The notes: a model not told the origin generated them from the letters alone. Shown: positions 16,060 through 24,383, counted from the stretch's first letter. The stretch is 32,604 bases of DNA from an uncultured Butyrivibrio sp. (GCA_947168335.1 CAMVLM010000030.1:1-32604); one strand, 5' to 3'. Numbers and translations are program-made.

Positions 16060-16836
16060 TCAAGTTCTTCTGATATACCAGCTATATCCGCTGAAAATAA
16101 GCGTCTTCTCTACACCACCAAAAATAGGTGCAAGAGATTCTTTCATCCATTTTACAGCTTCAGAATAAGGTATCTCTCCACTTTCTACTTTTGAATTTAC
16201 GTTTGACTGTATCATCATGAAATCCACAAAAGCATCCAGTGAAAACTTATATTCCATCTCATACTCTGTCTGTTTTTCCATGATGAGCCCATCTGAAAGA
16301 TCCTGCTGTGTCCACTTATTCTCTTTTCTTGGCGGTTTAGGAAATCTACTAAGGTATTCCTTTTGATACCAATCAGTATAGTCGCTGTTATCATTCATCC
16401 TGTCTGTTATTCCAAAATCATAGATAACAATCACTGCATTATCACTAGTTACATCCTTCATGTTTTCCATGAATTTCCTCTCATCAACCCAATTTATGCA
16501 GCCTGCAGCAGTAACTATGTCATATTTATCAGATGGTATCGCTGTCTCTTCAGCTTTTGCAGCATAAAACAAATAAGCTTCATCATCTCCATATAATTCC
16601 TTACATGTTGCAACCATAGCCTCAGCAATATCTGTTCCTGTCACCTTATCACATATGAGACGCAGCGCTTTGGTCGAAAGTCCGGCTCCGCATCCAACAT
16701 CCAGTCCATTCCTGAATTTATAAGTTTCAGCAAGGTTCAGATCCTTTTTCAGATTGTCCATAACCGATTTATGCAGCCATGGCCTCTTTGCGTACCCCTC
16801 TGCTATTCTTTTCGAATCAAATGATTTATTGTTCAT
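16060..16836 (-). CDS. SAM-dependent class I methyltransferase
   Basis: This is a cytosolic methyltransferase of about 258 residues. The SAM-binding motif I is GLDVGCGAG at 44-52, followed by the acidic end of strand 2 (VTGTDIAEAMV) and strand 4 (YDIVTAAGCINWVDE), as in UbiE/trans-aconitate-type enzymes. The ATG at 16836 is chosen because GGAGG lies six bases before it; an earlier ATG gives 16 unlikely residues. After the TGA the same frame stays open for 24 codons and looks protein-like (EIIFRDKSWLDEEIESLPY), so the gene may have been longer or abut a remnant. Substrate unknown. Confidence 0.88.
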   Translation of the reverse strand: MNNKSFDSKRIAEGYAKRPWLHKSVMDNLKKDLNLAETYKFRNGLDVGCGAGLSTKALRLICDKVTGTDIAEAMVATCKELYGDDEAYLFYAAKAEETAIPSDKYDIVTAAGCINWVDERKFMENMKDVTSDNAVIVIYDFGITDRMNDNSDYTDWYQKEYLSRFPKPPRKENKWTQQDLSDGLIMEKQTEYEMEYKFSLDAFVDFMMIQSNVNSKVESGEIPYSEAVKWMKESLAPIFGGVEKTLIFSGYSWYIRRT

Positions 16837-16884
16837 CTTTTCCCTCCATCTCCACAAGTCGTCTTTCTTCTTAACAATTATCAC

Positions 16885-17333
16885 TAGCTTAAACTATTTC
16901 CAAAATTCATATCCCAGATCATCTATATATTCAGGGATAATCGGATTTTCCGCACCCGGTGATCATAATAAAGATATTCTTTAAAATGATCAAAACACAG
17001 CAAGGGATGCAGTGCTATTTACACACCACATCCCTTGTAATTATTTTCTGATTATGTTTGCAAAATTCCTTCCCCAAATAACTTTTTCAAACAATATATT
17101 CGCGCTCCCGATTCAAAATATTGTTCCCCCTCGATATATAAACAAAAGCATATTTACCGTAACATCTTCGCCATTCAATTACAATGGTATCTTACGCTAA
17201 TCCAGAGAAATTAAGCAGTAAAGAATATGGCGATTGAACTAAGTCGCTGCGCGACGGCCTGCCTAGGCTGTGTGCAGTGATTTTGTTCAATCCCAATTTG
17301 CTTAGCCGTTTAAATAAAAACATAATTTCCGAT
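16885..17333. other. Intergenic region with two structured patches
   Basis: No gene is seen. CAAGGGATG (17001-17009) pairs with CATCCCTTG (17029-17037) and could be a terminator for the acetyltransferase transcript on the minus strand. A second patch at 17232-17292 has outer arms GATTGAAC/GTTCAATC and inner GTCGC-TGC-GCGAC and GCCT-GCCT-AGGC hairpins. It is locally GC-rich in an AT-rich gap and might be a small structured RNA or terminator. Confidence 0.4.
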
Positions 17334-17903
17334 TTATCGTTCCACATCATCTTCTATCTGTTTCATTATCCTTGCAGGTACTCCACATACAACACAATTA
17401 TCAGGTACGTCTTTGGTAACAACTGCTCCTGCTGCGATTACTACATTGTTTCCTATAGTCACTCCCGGAAGGATTGTACAGTTGCCCCCGATCCAGACAT
17501 CATCTCCAATTTTTACAGGCTGTGCTATGCCAGCGTGGTTTCTTCTTTTCATAGGTGATAACGGATGCCCCACTGTAGTTATCAGCGTTCCAGGACCAAT
17601 CATACAGTGATTTCCAATACGGACTTCCCTTATATCAAGTATTGTAACATTAAAATTCGCTATGAAGTGCTTCCCCACATGAATGTTTTTCCCGTTATCA
17701 CAGTGAAAGTTTGGTCCCACCCATGGGATTTCCCCGCAACTACCAAACATTTCCCGGAGAGTATCTGCTATGGCATCTTCATCCTTTGGATCCTGAGCAT
17801 TGAGCTTCTGGCAGAGCTTCATCGCATTTGCCTTTCTCGCATTCACCTCATCATCCCAGAAATCATATTCAAGTCCTGCTTCAAGTTTTTCAATTTCTGT
17901 CAT
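17334..17903 (-). CDS. Maltose/galactoside O-acetyltransferase
   Basis: This 189-residue left-handed beta-helix acetyltransferase belongs to the LacA/Maa family. It has the N-terminal Maa-type helical part (1-60), then hexapeptide repeats (VTIGNNVVIAAGAVVTKDV and others). The catalytic His is in ITTVGHPL (H113), and the C-terminus has the family GVPARIMKQI. It transfers acetyl from acetyl-CoA to a sugar hydroxyl, perhaps for detoxification of non-metabolised sugars. The ATG has GGAG five bases upstream. It follows a decayed MATE transporter gene by 11 bases, so it probably once was its operon partner. Confidence 0.93.
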   Translation of the reverse strand: MTEIEKLEAGLEYDFWDDEVNARKANAMKLCQKLNAQDPKDEDAIADTLREMFGSCGEIPWVGPNFHCDNGKNIHVGKHFIANFNVTILDIREVRIGNHCMIGPGTLITTVGHPLSPMKRRNHAGIAQPVKIGDDVWIGGNCTILPGVTIGNNVVIAAGAVVTKDVPDNCVVCGVPARIMKQIEDDVER

Positions 17904-17914
17904 TTAATCTCCTT

Positions 17915-18171
17915 TCACATCTGTGGCTGAAGTTTTGATACGGCAGTTTCCTTTGTATCCGACATTCTTCTGATGCATAAAAAATATACCGGAACCATAT
18001 ACATATCAGTGAACACCCAGGCAAGCGGAAGCGCTAGGCATATCCCCATATATCCAATCATCTTTGTAAGGACAAGTGCTCCAAACAGCCTGCCTGCTGT
18101 TTCCTATGCTCCGAAGGCTCGCCGAGAAGTATATGCTTTGTTATACTTCCCTTAGTCATGTCTGTTCCCAT
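17915..18171 (-). pseudogene. MATE efflux transporter, internal deletion remnant
   Basis: Only the two ends of a MATE-family multidrug transporter remain. The start, at 18171 behind GGAGG, encodes MGTDMTKGSITKHILL, a typical MATE N-terminus. In another frame the end encodes LVLTKMIGYMGICLALPLAW and continues with VFTDMYMVPVYFLCIRR, a typical last MATE membrane segment, up to the TGA at 17915. About 400 codons are missing and the frame changes at the join (near 18090-18110). It cannot make a transporter. Confidence 0.75.
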
Positions 18172-18216
18172 GTAAATACCTCCTGCCTGAGCTGTTACCC
18201 GAATTCGGAATATCAA

Positions 18217-18378
18217 TCAGATATTAAATGTAGCTCCAAAAGCAATCACAAGCGGTCTGTCATTGTTTCTGGCTGACAGCTTTTCCATACACCATTCGTA
18301 TTTCCTGCGGAAAGCTTCATCTCTCTGCTTTTTTATAATCTCTGGCCTTCTTGTATCCTGTACATCATGAAATCTCAT
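18217..18378 (-). CDS. Small hypothetical protein, possible remnant
   Basis: This 53-residue ORF starts at the ATG at 18378, which has GGAGG six bases before it. It begins MRFHDVQDTRRPEI, is strongly basic, and ends abruptly with LVIAFGATFNI. I do not recognise the family. It lies 45 bases before the start of the MATE remnant and may itself be shortened, as its neighbours are. Confidence 0.35.
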   Translation of the reverse strand: MRFHDVQDTRRPEIIKKQRDEAFRRKYEWCMEKLSARNNDRPLVIAFGATFNI

Positions 18379-18491
18379 ATCTGACCTCCTGCATCTAAAA
18401 ATCATTTTTCGTTGCTTTGTTCTGATTTATTTATACTCTCAAGAGCTCATTATAAATATCAATTTTCTCATGTTTTTATAAATAATATGTG

Positions 18492-18533
18492 GTAAAATAT
18501 TAACCGGTTCAAAAGTCAGGGAATACCGGTTCA
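18492..18533 (+). promoter_or_regulatory. Direct repeats in promoter of second AraC gene
   Basis: ACCGGTTCA occurs twice (18503-18511 and 18525-18533), 22 bases apart, i.e. two helical turns, as expected for tandem AraC monomer sites. A TAAAAT -10 candidate sits just upstream at about 18493. The placement over the start of transcription would fit autorepression. Confidence 0.55.
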
Positions 18534-18544
18534 GAGGAAATATC

Positions 18545-19303
18545 ATGCCAAAAAGAATATCAAATCCAAATGCACAGGTAGCTCTTAAGGATTTCATAGG
18601 CAGGGAAAACAACTATATTCATTTTGAATACGAAGATGAAATGAAGCAGTACGAAATGATGAAGAATGGCGACCCAGGAGCCGCCGATGAAAGTCACAAA
18701 ATGATGGCAGAAAACACTTCAACTCTTGCCGATGATCCTGTTACCAATATGAAATATCTCATGATCTGCAACGCTACTCTCATGACAAGGTTCGCCATTG
18801 AGGGCGGCCTTAACTCAGAAACCGCCTACAACACAAGTGACCTTTACATCTATAACATGAACAAATGTACCACAGTACAGGAAGTTCTGGATCTGCATTA
18901 CGAGATGGTCACATTCTTTACCGAGCAGATGCAGAAGCTGAAAAAACAGAATGTCTACTCAAGGCAGGTTATTCTCTGCATGGACTATATCGACCATCAC
19001 CTGCATGAAAGCATCCGCCTGGATGACCTTGCTGCTTTCGTAAAGCTCAATAATAACTATTTCTCTACTCTGTTCAAAAAAGAAACAGGATATACTGTAT
19101 CAGAGTATATCCTGTCCCGAAAGCTTGAAGTCGCAGAGAACATGCTGCGCTTTTCTGATTATTCATGCGCTGAAATAAGCAGCTTTCTTGCGTTTAATTC
19201 CCAAAGCTATTTTACGCAGTGTTTCAGAGAAAAGAACAGCTGCACTCCGGCCGCATTCCGAAAAGCCCATTTTAACAAGCATATTAAGGGACGGCATAAA
19301 TAA
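18545..19303 (+). CDS. AraC-family transcriptional regulator
   Basis: This 252-residue regulator has a helical N-terminal part (1-135) without a clear cupin, and a C-terminal AraC double HTH (about 145-245). The first helix set is in IDHHLHESIRLDDLAAFV, the second in FLAFNSQSYFTQCF with CTPAAFRKAH. This layout resembles YSIRK-type or Lachnospiraceae stand-alone AraC regulators. Its start has GAGG at good distance. Its natural target may have been the decayed transporter on the left, but this is only inference. Direct repeats in its own promoter suggest autoregulation. Confidence 0.9.
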   Translation: MPKRISNPNAQVALKDFIGRENNYIHFEYEDEMKQYEMMKNGDPGAADESHKMMAENTSTLADDPVTNMKYLMICNATLMTRFAIEGGLNSETAYNTSDLYIYNMNKCTTVQEVLDLHYEMVTFFTEQMQKLKKQNVYSRQVILCMDYIDHHLHESIRLDDLAAFVKLNNNYFSTLFKKETGYTVSEYILSRKLEVAENMLRFSDYSCAEISSFLAFNSQSYFTQCFREKNSCTPAAFRKAHFNKHIKGRHK

Positions 19304-19322
19304 CTTCAAATATAATATCATC

Positions 19323-19961
19323 TTACAAACAACCGATTCTTGTCTTAAGAATTCTTTTCCTTAAGCTGTTGTCTAAATAATATATGTTTTCTTTTTCCTC
19401 ATTTGCCACAATACAGCTATCATCCCATCCATATCTTTGACAAAGAGCCTTGTTAAATGCATAATGCGATACTGGTTTTTACTCTGAAACATTAAGAATC
19501 CCGACATAATCATTAGTAGTCAGCTCAATAATTGCATCAGCCAATTCATTCACATCAACGATACTGAATTCAATATTATTGGCTCTAATATATTTTTCTC
19601 CGGAATCCACATGTTTTTTCAGTGCAAGACTCCTATTATCCATTTCTCCAAAAGGATCAATGCCATAAATACTTCCAGGACGAACGATGCAATAATTAGG
19701 CAACTTACTAATCACGCACTCAGACTTTATTTTTCCGTTGAAGTAGTGATGATTATAGCTCTCTTTTGCCCTAAGAAACGGCTCTACATCTTCAGACATG
19801 TTCTTCTCATATGCAACTGAAGTAGATACAAAGATAACCCTGATATCACCTACGGCCTCGCAAAGAATAGGCATCACTGTCTCTGCGATTTCTTCCTCGC
19901 GTTCATGATTCATCACTGTCCAAATAATTACATCGGGCTTGAATTCACCCACAAGACTGAG
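19323..19961 (-). pseudogene. NAD-dependent epimerase/RmlD-like gene, broken
   Basis: This is the rest of an extended short-chain dehydrogenase like dTDP-4-dehydrorhamnose reductase. Visible are EFKPDVIIWTV, VIFVSTSVAY, the YNHHYFNGKIKSE catalytic Tyr-Lys area and VRPGSIYG. The N-terminal dinucleotide-binding Gly motif is gone, lost at a join with a methyltransferase gene near 19960. In addition an in-frame TAA at 19479-19481 interrupts it; after it the frame stays open for 51 more codons that look like the true C-terminus (HYAFNKALCQRYGWDD). Both lesions show it is a pseudogene. Confidence 0.8.
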
Positions 19962-20256
19962 CACCACTGCCACATCCGACATCAAGGCCTTTTCCCCCAT
20001 CAGGAATCTTTATATAAGACGAAACACCCTCTATTATCTGTCTCGACATCTGCCTTGAGCCGTTGTATGAAAATGCCCTGTACATCAGGAACATCCACAA
20101 CGTCATCAGCGCAAGAAATATGGTTATTACCATCAGTATTTTCCCAATTATTCCTGCTACGCCAATGATCATGGTCAATACAAGCCCCACAACTGTCGAA
20201 GCCAGGAATCCATACACCATACCTTTGGGCATCCAGTTCTTATAATTCGGTTTCAT
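19962..20256 (-). pseudogene. Membrane-anchored methyltransferase, 5' fragment only
   Basis: About 98 codons remain of a methyltransferase with two N-terminal membrane segments (GMVYGFLASTVVGLVLTMI and the next). Then come AFSYNGSRQMSRQIIEG and the SAM motif I, GLDVGCGSGA, at which the sequence switches to the epimerase remnant. The ATG at 20256 has GGAGG eight bases before it; an earlier ATG has none. The catalytic core is missing, so it is inactive. Confidence 0.75.
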
Positions 20257-20285
20257 TACTTTTTCCTCCTCTGTCATTTCTGATT

Positions 20286-20316
20286 CATCATTTATAATTA
20301 GTTAGCATTTGCTAAC
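20286..20316 (-). promoter_or_regulatory. Promoter with MarR-like palindrome in spacer
   Basis: GTTAGCA-TT-TGCTAAC (20301-20316) is a perfect palindrome of the kind bound by MarR regulators. On the minus strand a TTGTGT -35-like box and a TATAAA -10-like box flank it, so a bound repressor would block the promoter of the decayed methyltransferase gene. Confidence 0.5.
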
Positions 20317-20474
20317 ACAATGATAACACATGAATCGAAAAATAAAAGAGTCTGTAGTTAAATTTTCTGACTACAGACTGGGTAACACTATCTCTATATT
20401 GCTTCTCTTACCAGATCATACATGTAGCCCTTTTCTCCCAGCATTCTGGTATTAATATCTTATTGTCTCTATAG
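20317..20474. terminator. Minus-strand terminator and C-terminal gene remnant
   Basis: AGTCTGTAGT (20349-20358) pairs with ACTACAGACT (20370-20379), followed on the minus strand by CTTTTATTTTT, a good Rho-independent terminator. Directly before it on the minus strand is a short open end of a lost gene (RMLGEKGYMYDLVREAI, stop at 20394). Thus another gene once ended here. Confidence 0.55.
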
Positions 20475-20765
20475 GTTTTTTCAAGTATTGCCAAGGGAAC
20501 TTTTTATAACCTCTTTGAAAACAAAAATCTCTTTATGTATCACATGATGCTGCACGAAAGAAGCCGTGCCAAAGAAAAGTTACTCTCATATCTAAATGAC
20601 AAGGAAAAACTGACAAAAGATTCACTGAAGAAATACCTTCATTGGTTGTCTTCAGAGAATCCTAATGTATTTGCCTATTTAACCGACGCAGAGAAAGAGC
20701 GTTTGATAACCTCATGGAAAGTAGATTATTTGGAAGATGAAGACAATGACAGCACTCCCCTGTGA
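20475..20765 (+). pseudogene. TetR-family regulator remnant
   Basis: The frame opens after a TAG at 20472 and encodes SIAKGTFYNLFENKNLFMYH, the characteristic second half of a TetR DNA-binding domain, and then about 75 residues of helices ending DNDSTPL. The first HTH helices are missing and no ribosome binding site or start is seen before the homology. The protein is also much shorter than the usual 190 residues. It is best seen as a truncated regulator. Confidence 0.65.
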
Positions 20766-21155
20766 ATAGCTTACTTTTGCTTCTCTAACGCCATTCTCAT
20801 TAAAACAATTTCATTTTCTCCTCCGAACAAGATAATCAAGCGCCCAGTTTCTTTACCTGATCCTGTGCCTCTACAGCGGCAGTGGCTTTTTCCTTCATAG
20901 TACCGAACTCTTCAAAGAATGTGCTGCAAATAAATTAAGAAAAAAGCCTGTTCTGCGTACGCAAAACAGACTCACACAAATAGACCTGCTATGTATATAG
21001 AAATAGGCTGAAAATGCATGATAATCCAGTTTATGCGTACACAAAACGACTGCCATAAGCAGCACATAATTACTTATAGTGCTCACTCAAGCTGAATTAT
21101 CTAATCGTCATGTCAGTGATAAACGACGAGAACTGGCACTATGATACTTTAAATA
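20766..21155. other. Gap with gene remnant and terminator
   Basis: There is no intact gene. On the minus strand a 27-residue open piece (FFEEFGTMKEKATAAVEAQD and a few more) ends at about 20838 and looks like the C-terminus of a lost protein. CTGTTCTGC-GTAC-GCAAAACAG (20948-20969) with six As to its left is a minus-strand terminator. A diverged copy of its core, TGCGTACACAAAACGACT, occurs at about 21035-21052. Confidence 0.4.
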
Positions 21156-21944
21156 TCATTGTCCGAGTAATATCCTGTCATTATCCAGCTTATTTCCAGA
21201 AGCTTTAGAGAACATTTCAAGCAGGTCATTTACCTCAAGCCTTGAACGCTCTTCACCCGATACATCTACTACTACATTGCCGTCGTTCATCATGAGCGTT
21301 CTATTGCCGCTGCATAGCGCCGCTTCCATGTTATGAGTGATCATCAGGCAGGTGATTTTATTATCATGCACCATCCGATTCGTAATCTCCATAACCTTCT
21401 CCGAGGTTGCAGGATCAAGTGCAGCAGTATGCTCATCAAGGAGCAGAAGTTTTGGAGTGTTGAACGTAGCCATCATCAGCGTCAGGGCCTGTCTCTGTCC
21501 GCCGGACAGTAGTCCCACCGGATGATGCATCCTGTCCTCCAGCCCCATGTTAAGGAGTGCCAGTCTTTCTCTGAATTCTTTCTTTTCATCCCTGCCAATG
21601 GCTGACAACCATCCGCCCTTGCCTGCTGCTAAAGCCAGATTCTCTTCGATTGTCATGCCGGGAGCCGTGCCTTTAAGCGGATCCTGAAAAAGACGTCCTA
21701 TCGCTCTGGCTCTTTCATGCTCCGGTGTCATGGTAATGTTTTCTCCATCAAGAATGATGCTTCCCTTATCAGTCAAAAACGATCCTGCAATAAGATTAAA
21801 AAGTGTGGATTTACCCGCACCATTAGAGCCGATTATCGTGATGAAATCTCCATCTGCCACTTCAAGAGAAAGATCCGTGAACACCTTCTTCTCGCTGGGA
21901 GTTCCGGATTCAAAAGTCTTATATATGTGTCTCAGACTAAGCAT
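21156..21944 (-). CDS. ABC transporter ATPase, tryptophan uptake
   Basis: This 262-residue ATPase powers the transporter encoded just upstream. Walker A is GSNGAGKS at 39-46, the signature is LLSGGQRQALTL, Walker B is LLLLDEHTAALDP, and the switch His is in LMITHNMEAAL. It belongs to the group that works with ABC_sub_bind-type binding proteins (TrpXYZ/YphE-like). The ATG overlaps the permease gene by eight bases and has GGAGG upstream. The operon's Trp T-box leader points to tryptophan as cargo. Confidence 0.93.
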   Translation of the reverse strand: MLSLRHIYKTFESGTPSEKKVFTDLSLEVADGDFITIIGSNGAGKSTLFNLIAGSFLTDKGSIILDGENITMTPEHERARAIGRLFQDPLKGTAPGMTIEENLALAAGKGGWLSAIGRDEKKEFRERLALLNMGLEDRMHHPVGLLSGGQRQALTLMMATFNTPKLLLLDEHTAALDPATSEKVMEITNRMVHDNKITCLMITHNMEAALCSGNRTLMMNDGNVVVDVSGEERSRLEVNDLLEMFSKASGNKLDNDRILLGQ

Positions 21945-22860
21945 TGCTTCGTTCCTCCCTTCTGACCTTCATAGCTCTTATAATGAGAGGCATTCTGGAC
22001 TTAAGGTAAGGACCTGATATAGCCAGAATAACTATAAGCGCTGAAATAAGTTTCAGCATATAAGCGGGCATTTTAAATCTGAGTGCAACTGTATATACCA
22101 GCCTGAATAAAAATGATCCCAACAGTGTGCCTGCAATCCTTACAGGTATGCTCTTATGAAGGAAAAACACATTTCCGATAAGGAGTGAAGCCAGCGCTAT
22201 TGTCACCATACCTGTTCCGATATCTATATTGGCAGACTTCTGATACTGAGCCATCAGACAACCGGAAAGACCTGTGAATGCATTAGCTACACACAGTCCC
22301 ACAATCGTAGTCATAACCGGATTGATACTGGATGAACGCACCATATCCGGATTGTTGCCCGTCGCCCTGATAGCAAGGCCTATCCTGGTTCTTAAAAATA
22401 AATGTTGAAAAATACATACAAATGCTACGGCGATAAGTACTACGATCAGTCTGGAATATTCAGTTACAGGACTTCCCGAAAGGATATCCTCCAATTTAGT
22501 GAATACCGTAACTGTCTTATTCATATTAAGGAGAGATGCACCACCCATGATAGCTATGTTAACGGAATACAATCCCGTGTTTACCACTATACCCGCCAGC
22601 AGCGAATCAACACCCATCTTTGTCTGAAGAATACCTGTGATAAATCCGGACAGGATACCTGCGCACATAGCCGCCACGATTGACAGATACGGGTATCCGG
22701 CAAGGGCAACTATGGCTCCAACGGATGCTCCCAAAGTGAAGCATCCATCGGTAGAAAGGTCGCATACATTAAGCATGGAATAGCTTAAAAACAATGCAAG
22801 TACCGTTATTGAACTAATGAGGCCCAGCTCAAGGGCCGTTTTAAGTAATGATAAGCTCAT
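21937..22860 (-). CDS. ABC transporter permease, tryptophan uptake
   Basis: This 307-residue integral membrane permease has about eight to nine hydrophobic segments and is related to branched-chain amino acid permeases. The SMLNVCDLSTDGCFTLGASV segment near the N-terminus and IRATGNNPDMVRSS (coupling loop) are family marks of the permeases paired with TrpX-type binding proteins. It starts one base after the binding-protein gene stop and overlaps the ATPase gene by eight bases, so all three are co-translated. Confidence 0.93.
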   Translation of the reverse strand: MSLSLLKTALELGLISSITVLALFLSYSMLNVCDLSTDGCFTLGASVGAIVALAGYPYLSIVAAMCAGILSGFITGILQTKMGVDSLLAGIVVNTGLYSVNIAIMGGASLLNMNKTVTVFTKLEDILSGSPVTEYSRLIVVLIAVAFVCIFQHLFLRTRIGLAIRATGNNPDMVRSSSINPVMTTIVGLCVANAFTGLSGCLMAQYQKSANIDIGTGMVTIALASLLIGNVFFLHKSIPVRIAGTLLGSFLFRLVYTVALRFKMPAYMLKLISALIVILAISGPYLKSRMPLIIRAMKVRREERSNA

Positions 22861-22861
22861 A

Positions 22862-23932
22862 TCAGTTAAAACTCTCCGCTGTTGTTATTTCATTAACAGA
22901 TGTGCAGTAAGGTGCAAAAGCCTCTTTGATGTCCTCAAAGTTTAATCCCAGTGTACTGCAAGTCTCTGTATTGACTGTAGCAATACCGTTATCAAAAGTC
23001 TTAACCGCAAGTGTAGCGGGATCTTTGCCGTCCAGAAGGACATCCTTTACCATATTTGCAGTCTCAACACCGAGATTGGCATAATCAACTCCGTATCCTA
23101 AAAATGCTCCGTTCAAGGCGAAAGAATCAGCTCCTGTGTATTGAGGAATACCTGCTTTTGCAAATGTTTCATATATAGAAAGTTCAGCTTGCATAATCGT
23201 GTTGTCCTGTGGAGTAAATACTGCATCCACTCCGTCTGATACAAGTGCTTCTGCCGCAAGGGATACCTCATCAACGCTTGTTCCTGTGCGCTCCACATAC
23301 TCGATTCCTTTAGCATCCAAATATGCTTTTGCATCAGCTATAGGAGTTGTAGATGCATCCTGGCCGGCATCATAAAGCAAACCAATCTTATCAGCTGAAG
23401 GATTAGCCGCAAATATCAGGTTCATGACAGCATCGGTATTAAGATAATCAGATGTACCAGTGATGCGTGCACCGGGCGCCTCAAGAGATTCCACAAGACC
23501 GGCTGCCACAGGATCAGTCACTGCTGAAAAAATGATCGGAATATCTGACTCAGCTGCCTGCATGGACATAGCAACCGGTGTTGCCACGCCTATCATAAGA
23601 TCCACATCATCTGCGATGAAGTTAGCGACTATCTGATTGAGAACGTTGGCATCTGCGTTGCAGTTGTCATATTCGATCTCAAAAGTCACATTATTCTCTT
23701 TACCGATTTCTTCAAGTGTACTTTGAATGTTGTCACATATCTGATCGAGCGATGCATCCGCTACATAGTTACACAATCCAATCTTATATGTGACTGTTCC
23801 ATCCTGACCGGCAGACTCTGCAGTCTGTGTTCCGTTCTGTTCAGAATCAGCCGAAGTTCCTGCCTGTCCACATCCAATAAGAGATAGTGTCATTGCTACT
23901 GTTACGATTGATGCGATAAATCTTTTCTTCAT
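22862..23932 (-). CDS. trpX: ABC binding lipoprotein, TrpX-like
   Basis: This 356-residue extracellular binding protein has a lipoprotein signal (MKKRF, hydrophobic core, LIGCGQ with the lipid Cys about residue 21) and an ABC_sub_bind (DUF534) fold: YKIGLCNYVADASLDQ at the start of the mature part, then PIIFSAVTDPVAAGLV, TGTSDYLN and AVFTPQDNTI. Such proteins bind aromatic amino acids, and the tryptophan-specific leader upstream supports the TrpX name. It is the first gene of the operon. Specificity rests on the leader, not on binding residues. Confidence 0.92.
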   Translation of the reverse strand: MKKRFIASIVTVAMTLSLIGCGQAGTSADSEQNGTQTAESAGQDGTVTYKIGLCNYVADASLDQICDNIQSTLEEIGKENNVTFEIEYDNCNADANVLNQIVANFIADDVDLMIGVATPVAMSMQAAESDIPIIFSAVTDPVAAGLVESLEAPGARITGTSDYLNTDAVMNLIFAANPSADKIGLLYDAGQDASTTPIADAKAYLDAKGIEYVERTGTSVDEVSLAAEALVSDGVDAVFTPQDNTIMQAELSIYETFAKAGIPQYTGADSFALNGAFLGYGVDYANLGVETANMVKDVLLDGKDPATLAVKTFDNGIATVNTETCSTLGLNFEDIKEAFAPYCTSVNEITTAESFN

Positions 23933-23989
23933 ATATTTTCTCCTTCGACGGATATACCGTCTTCATTTTTTACGGAACAGGAGTTTTTG

Positions 23990-24268
23990 CAATAAAAAAA
24001 CCTGTCCCTACAGTAGTTACTGCTGGGACAGGTACATATACAATGACCTGCGGTGCCACCCGGCTTGATGATCATTCGATCACCCACTTAATGCATACAG
24101 TCATATGCAGGACTTTGATCACGAAGATTCCAACTCCGTCTTCCCTACTCTTTTCATTTCAGGTCGCCCTCTGAAGTCCATTCGTCATCACACTTATCGT
24201 CGCACTCTCACCATCTGCAACTCTCTCATGATAAGGAGGTAATGCTTACTACTCTTCATCAACGGTTT
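23990..24268 (-). ncRNA. Tryptophan T-box riboswitch
   Basis: This is a complete T-box leader on the minus strand. The antiterminator T-box is GGGTGGCACCGCAGG (complement of 24047-24061). The terminator CCTGTCCC...GGGACAGG (24001-24032) is followed by seven Ts. Stem I contains AGAGAG and the distal GATGGTGAGAG. The specifier loop reads GACGAATGGACTT with UGG at 24178-24180, the tryptophan codon. Uncharged tRNA-Trp should favour antitermination and switch on the transporter operon. Confidence 0.93.
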
Positions 24269-24273
24269 TTTAA

Positions 24274-24303
24274 AAAATACCACGTATATTAATCATGTGT
24301 CAA
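24274..24303 (-). promoter_or_regulatory. Promoter of the tryptophan transporter operon
   Basis: On the minus strand TTGACA (complement of 24298-24303), an 18-base spacer and TATTTT (complement of 24274-24279) lie just upstream of the T-box leader. Confidence 0.65.
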
Positions 24304-24383
24304 GTCCAAATTTCTTTTGTTTGTGGACCACATACTATTGAAACCGGCAGAAATTTCAGGTTATCCATCACCATATTTTCCCT

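Noticed and set aside
17232-17292. tRNA-like patch with GTTCAATCC resembling a T-loop
   Set aside because: No acceptor stem or anticodon arm can be drawn around it and no CCA-side pairing exists.
20895-21086. 63-codon minus-strand frame
   Set aside because: It spans a terminator hairpin and has no ribosome binding site or recognisable residues.
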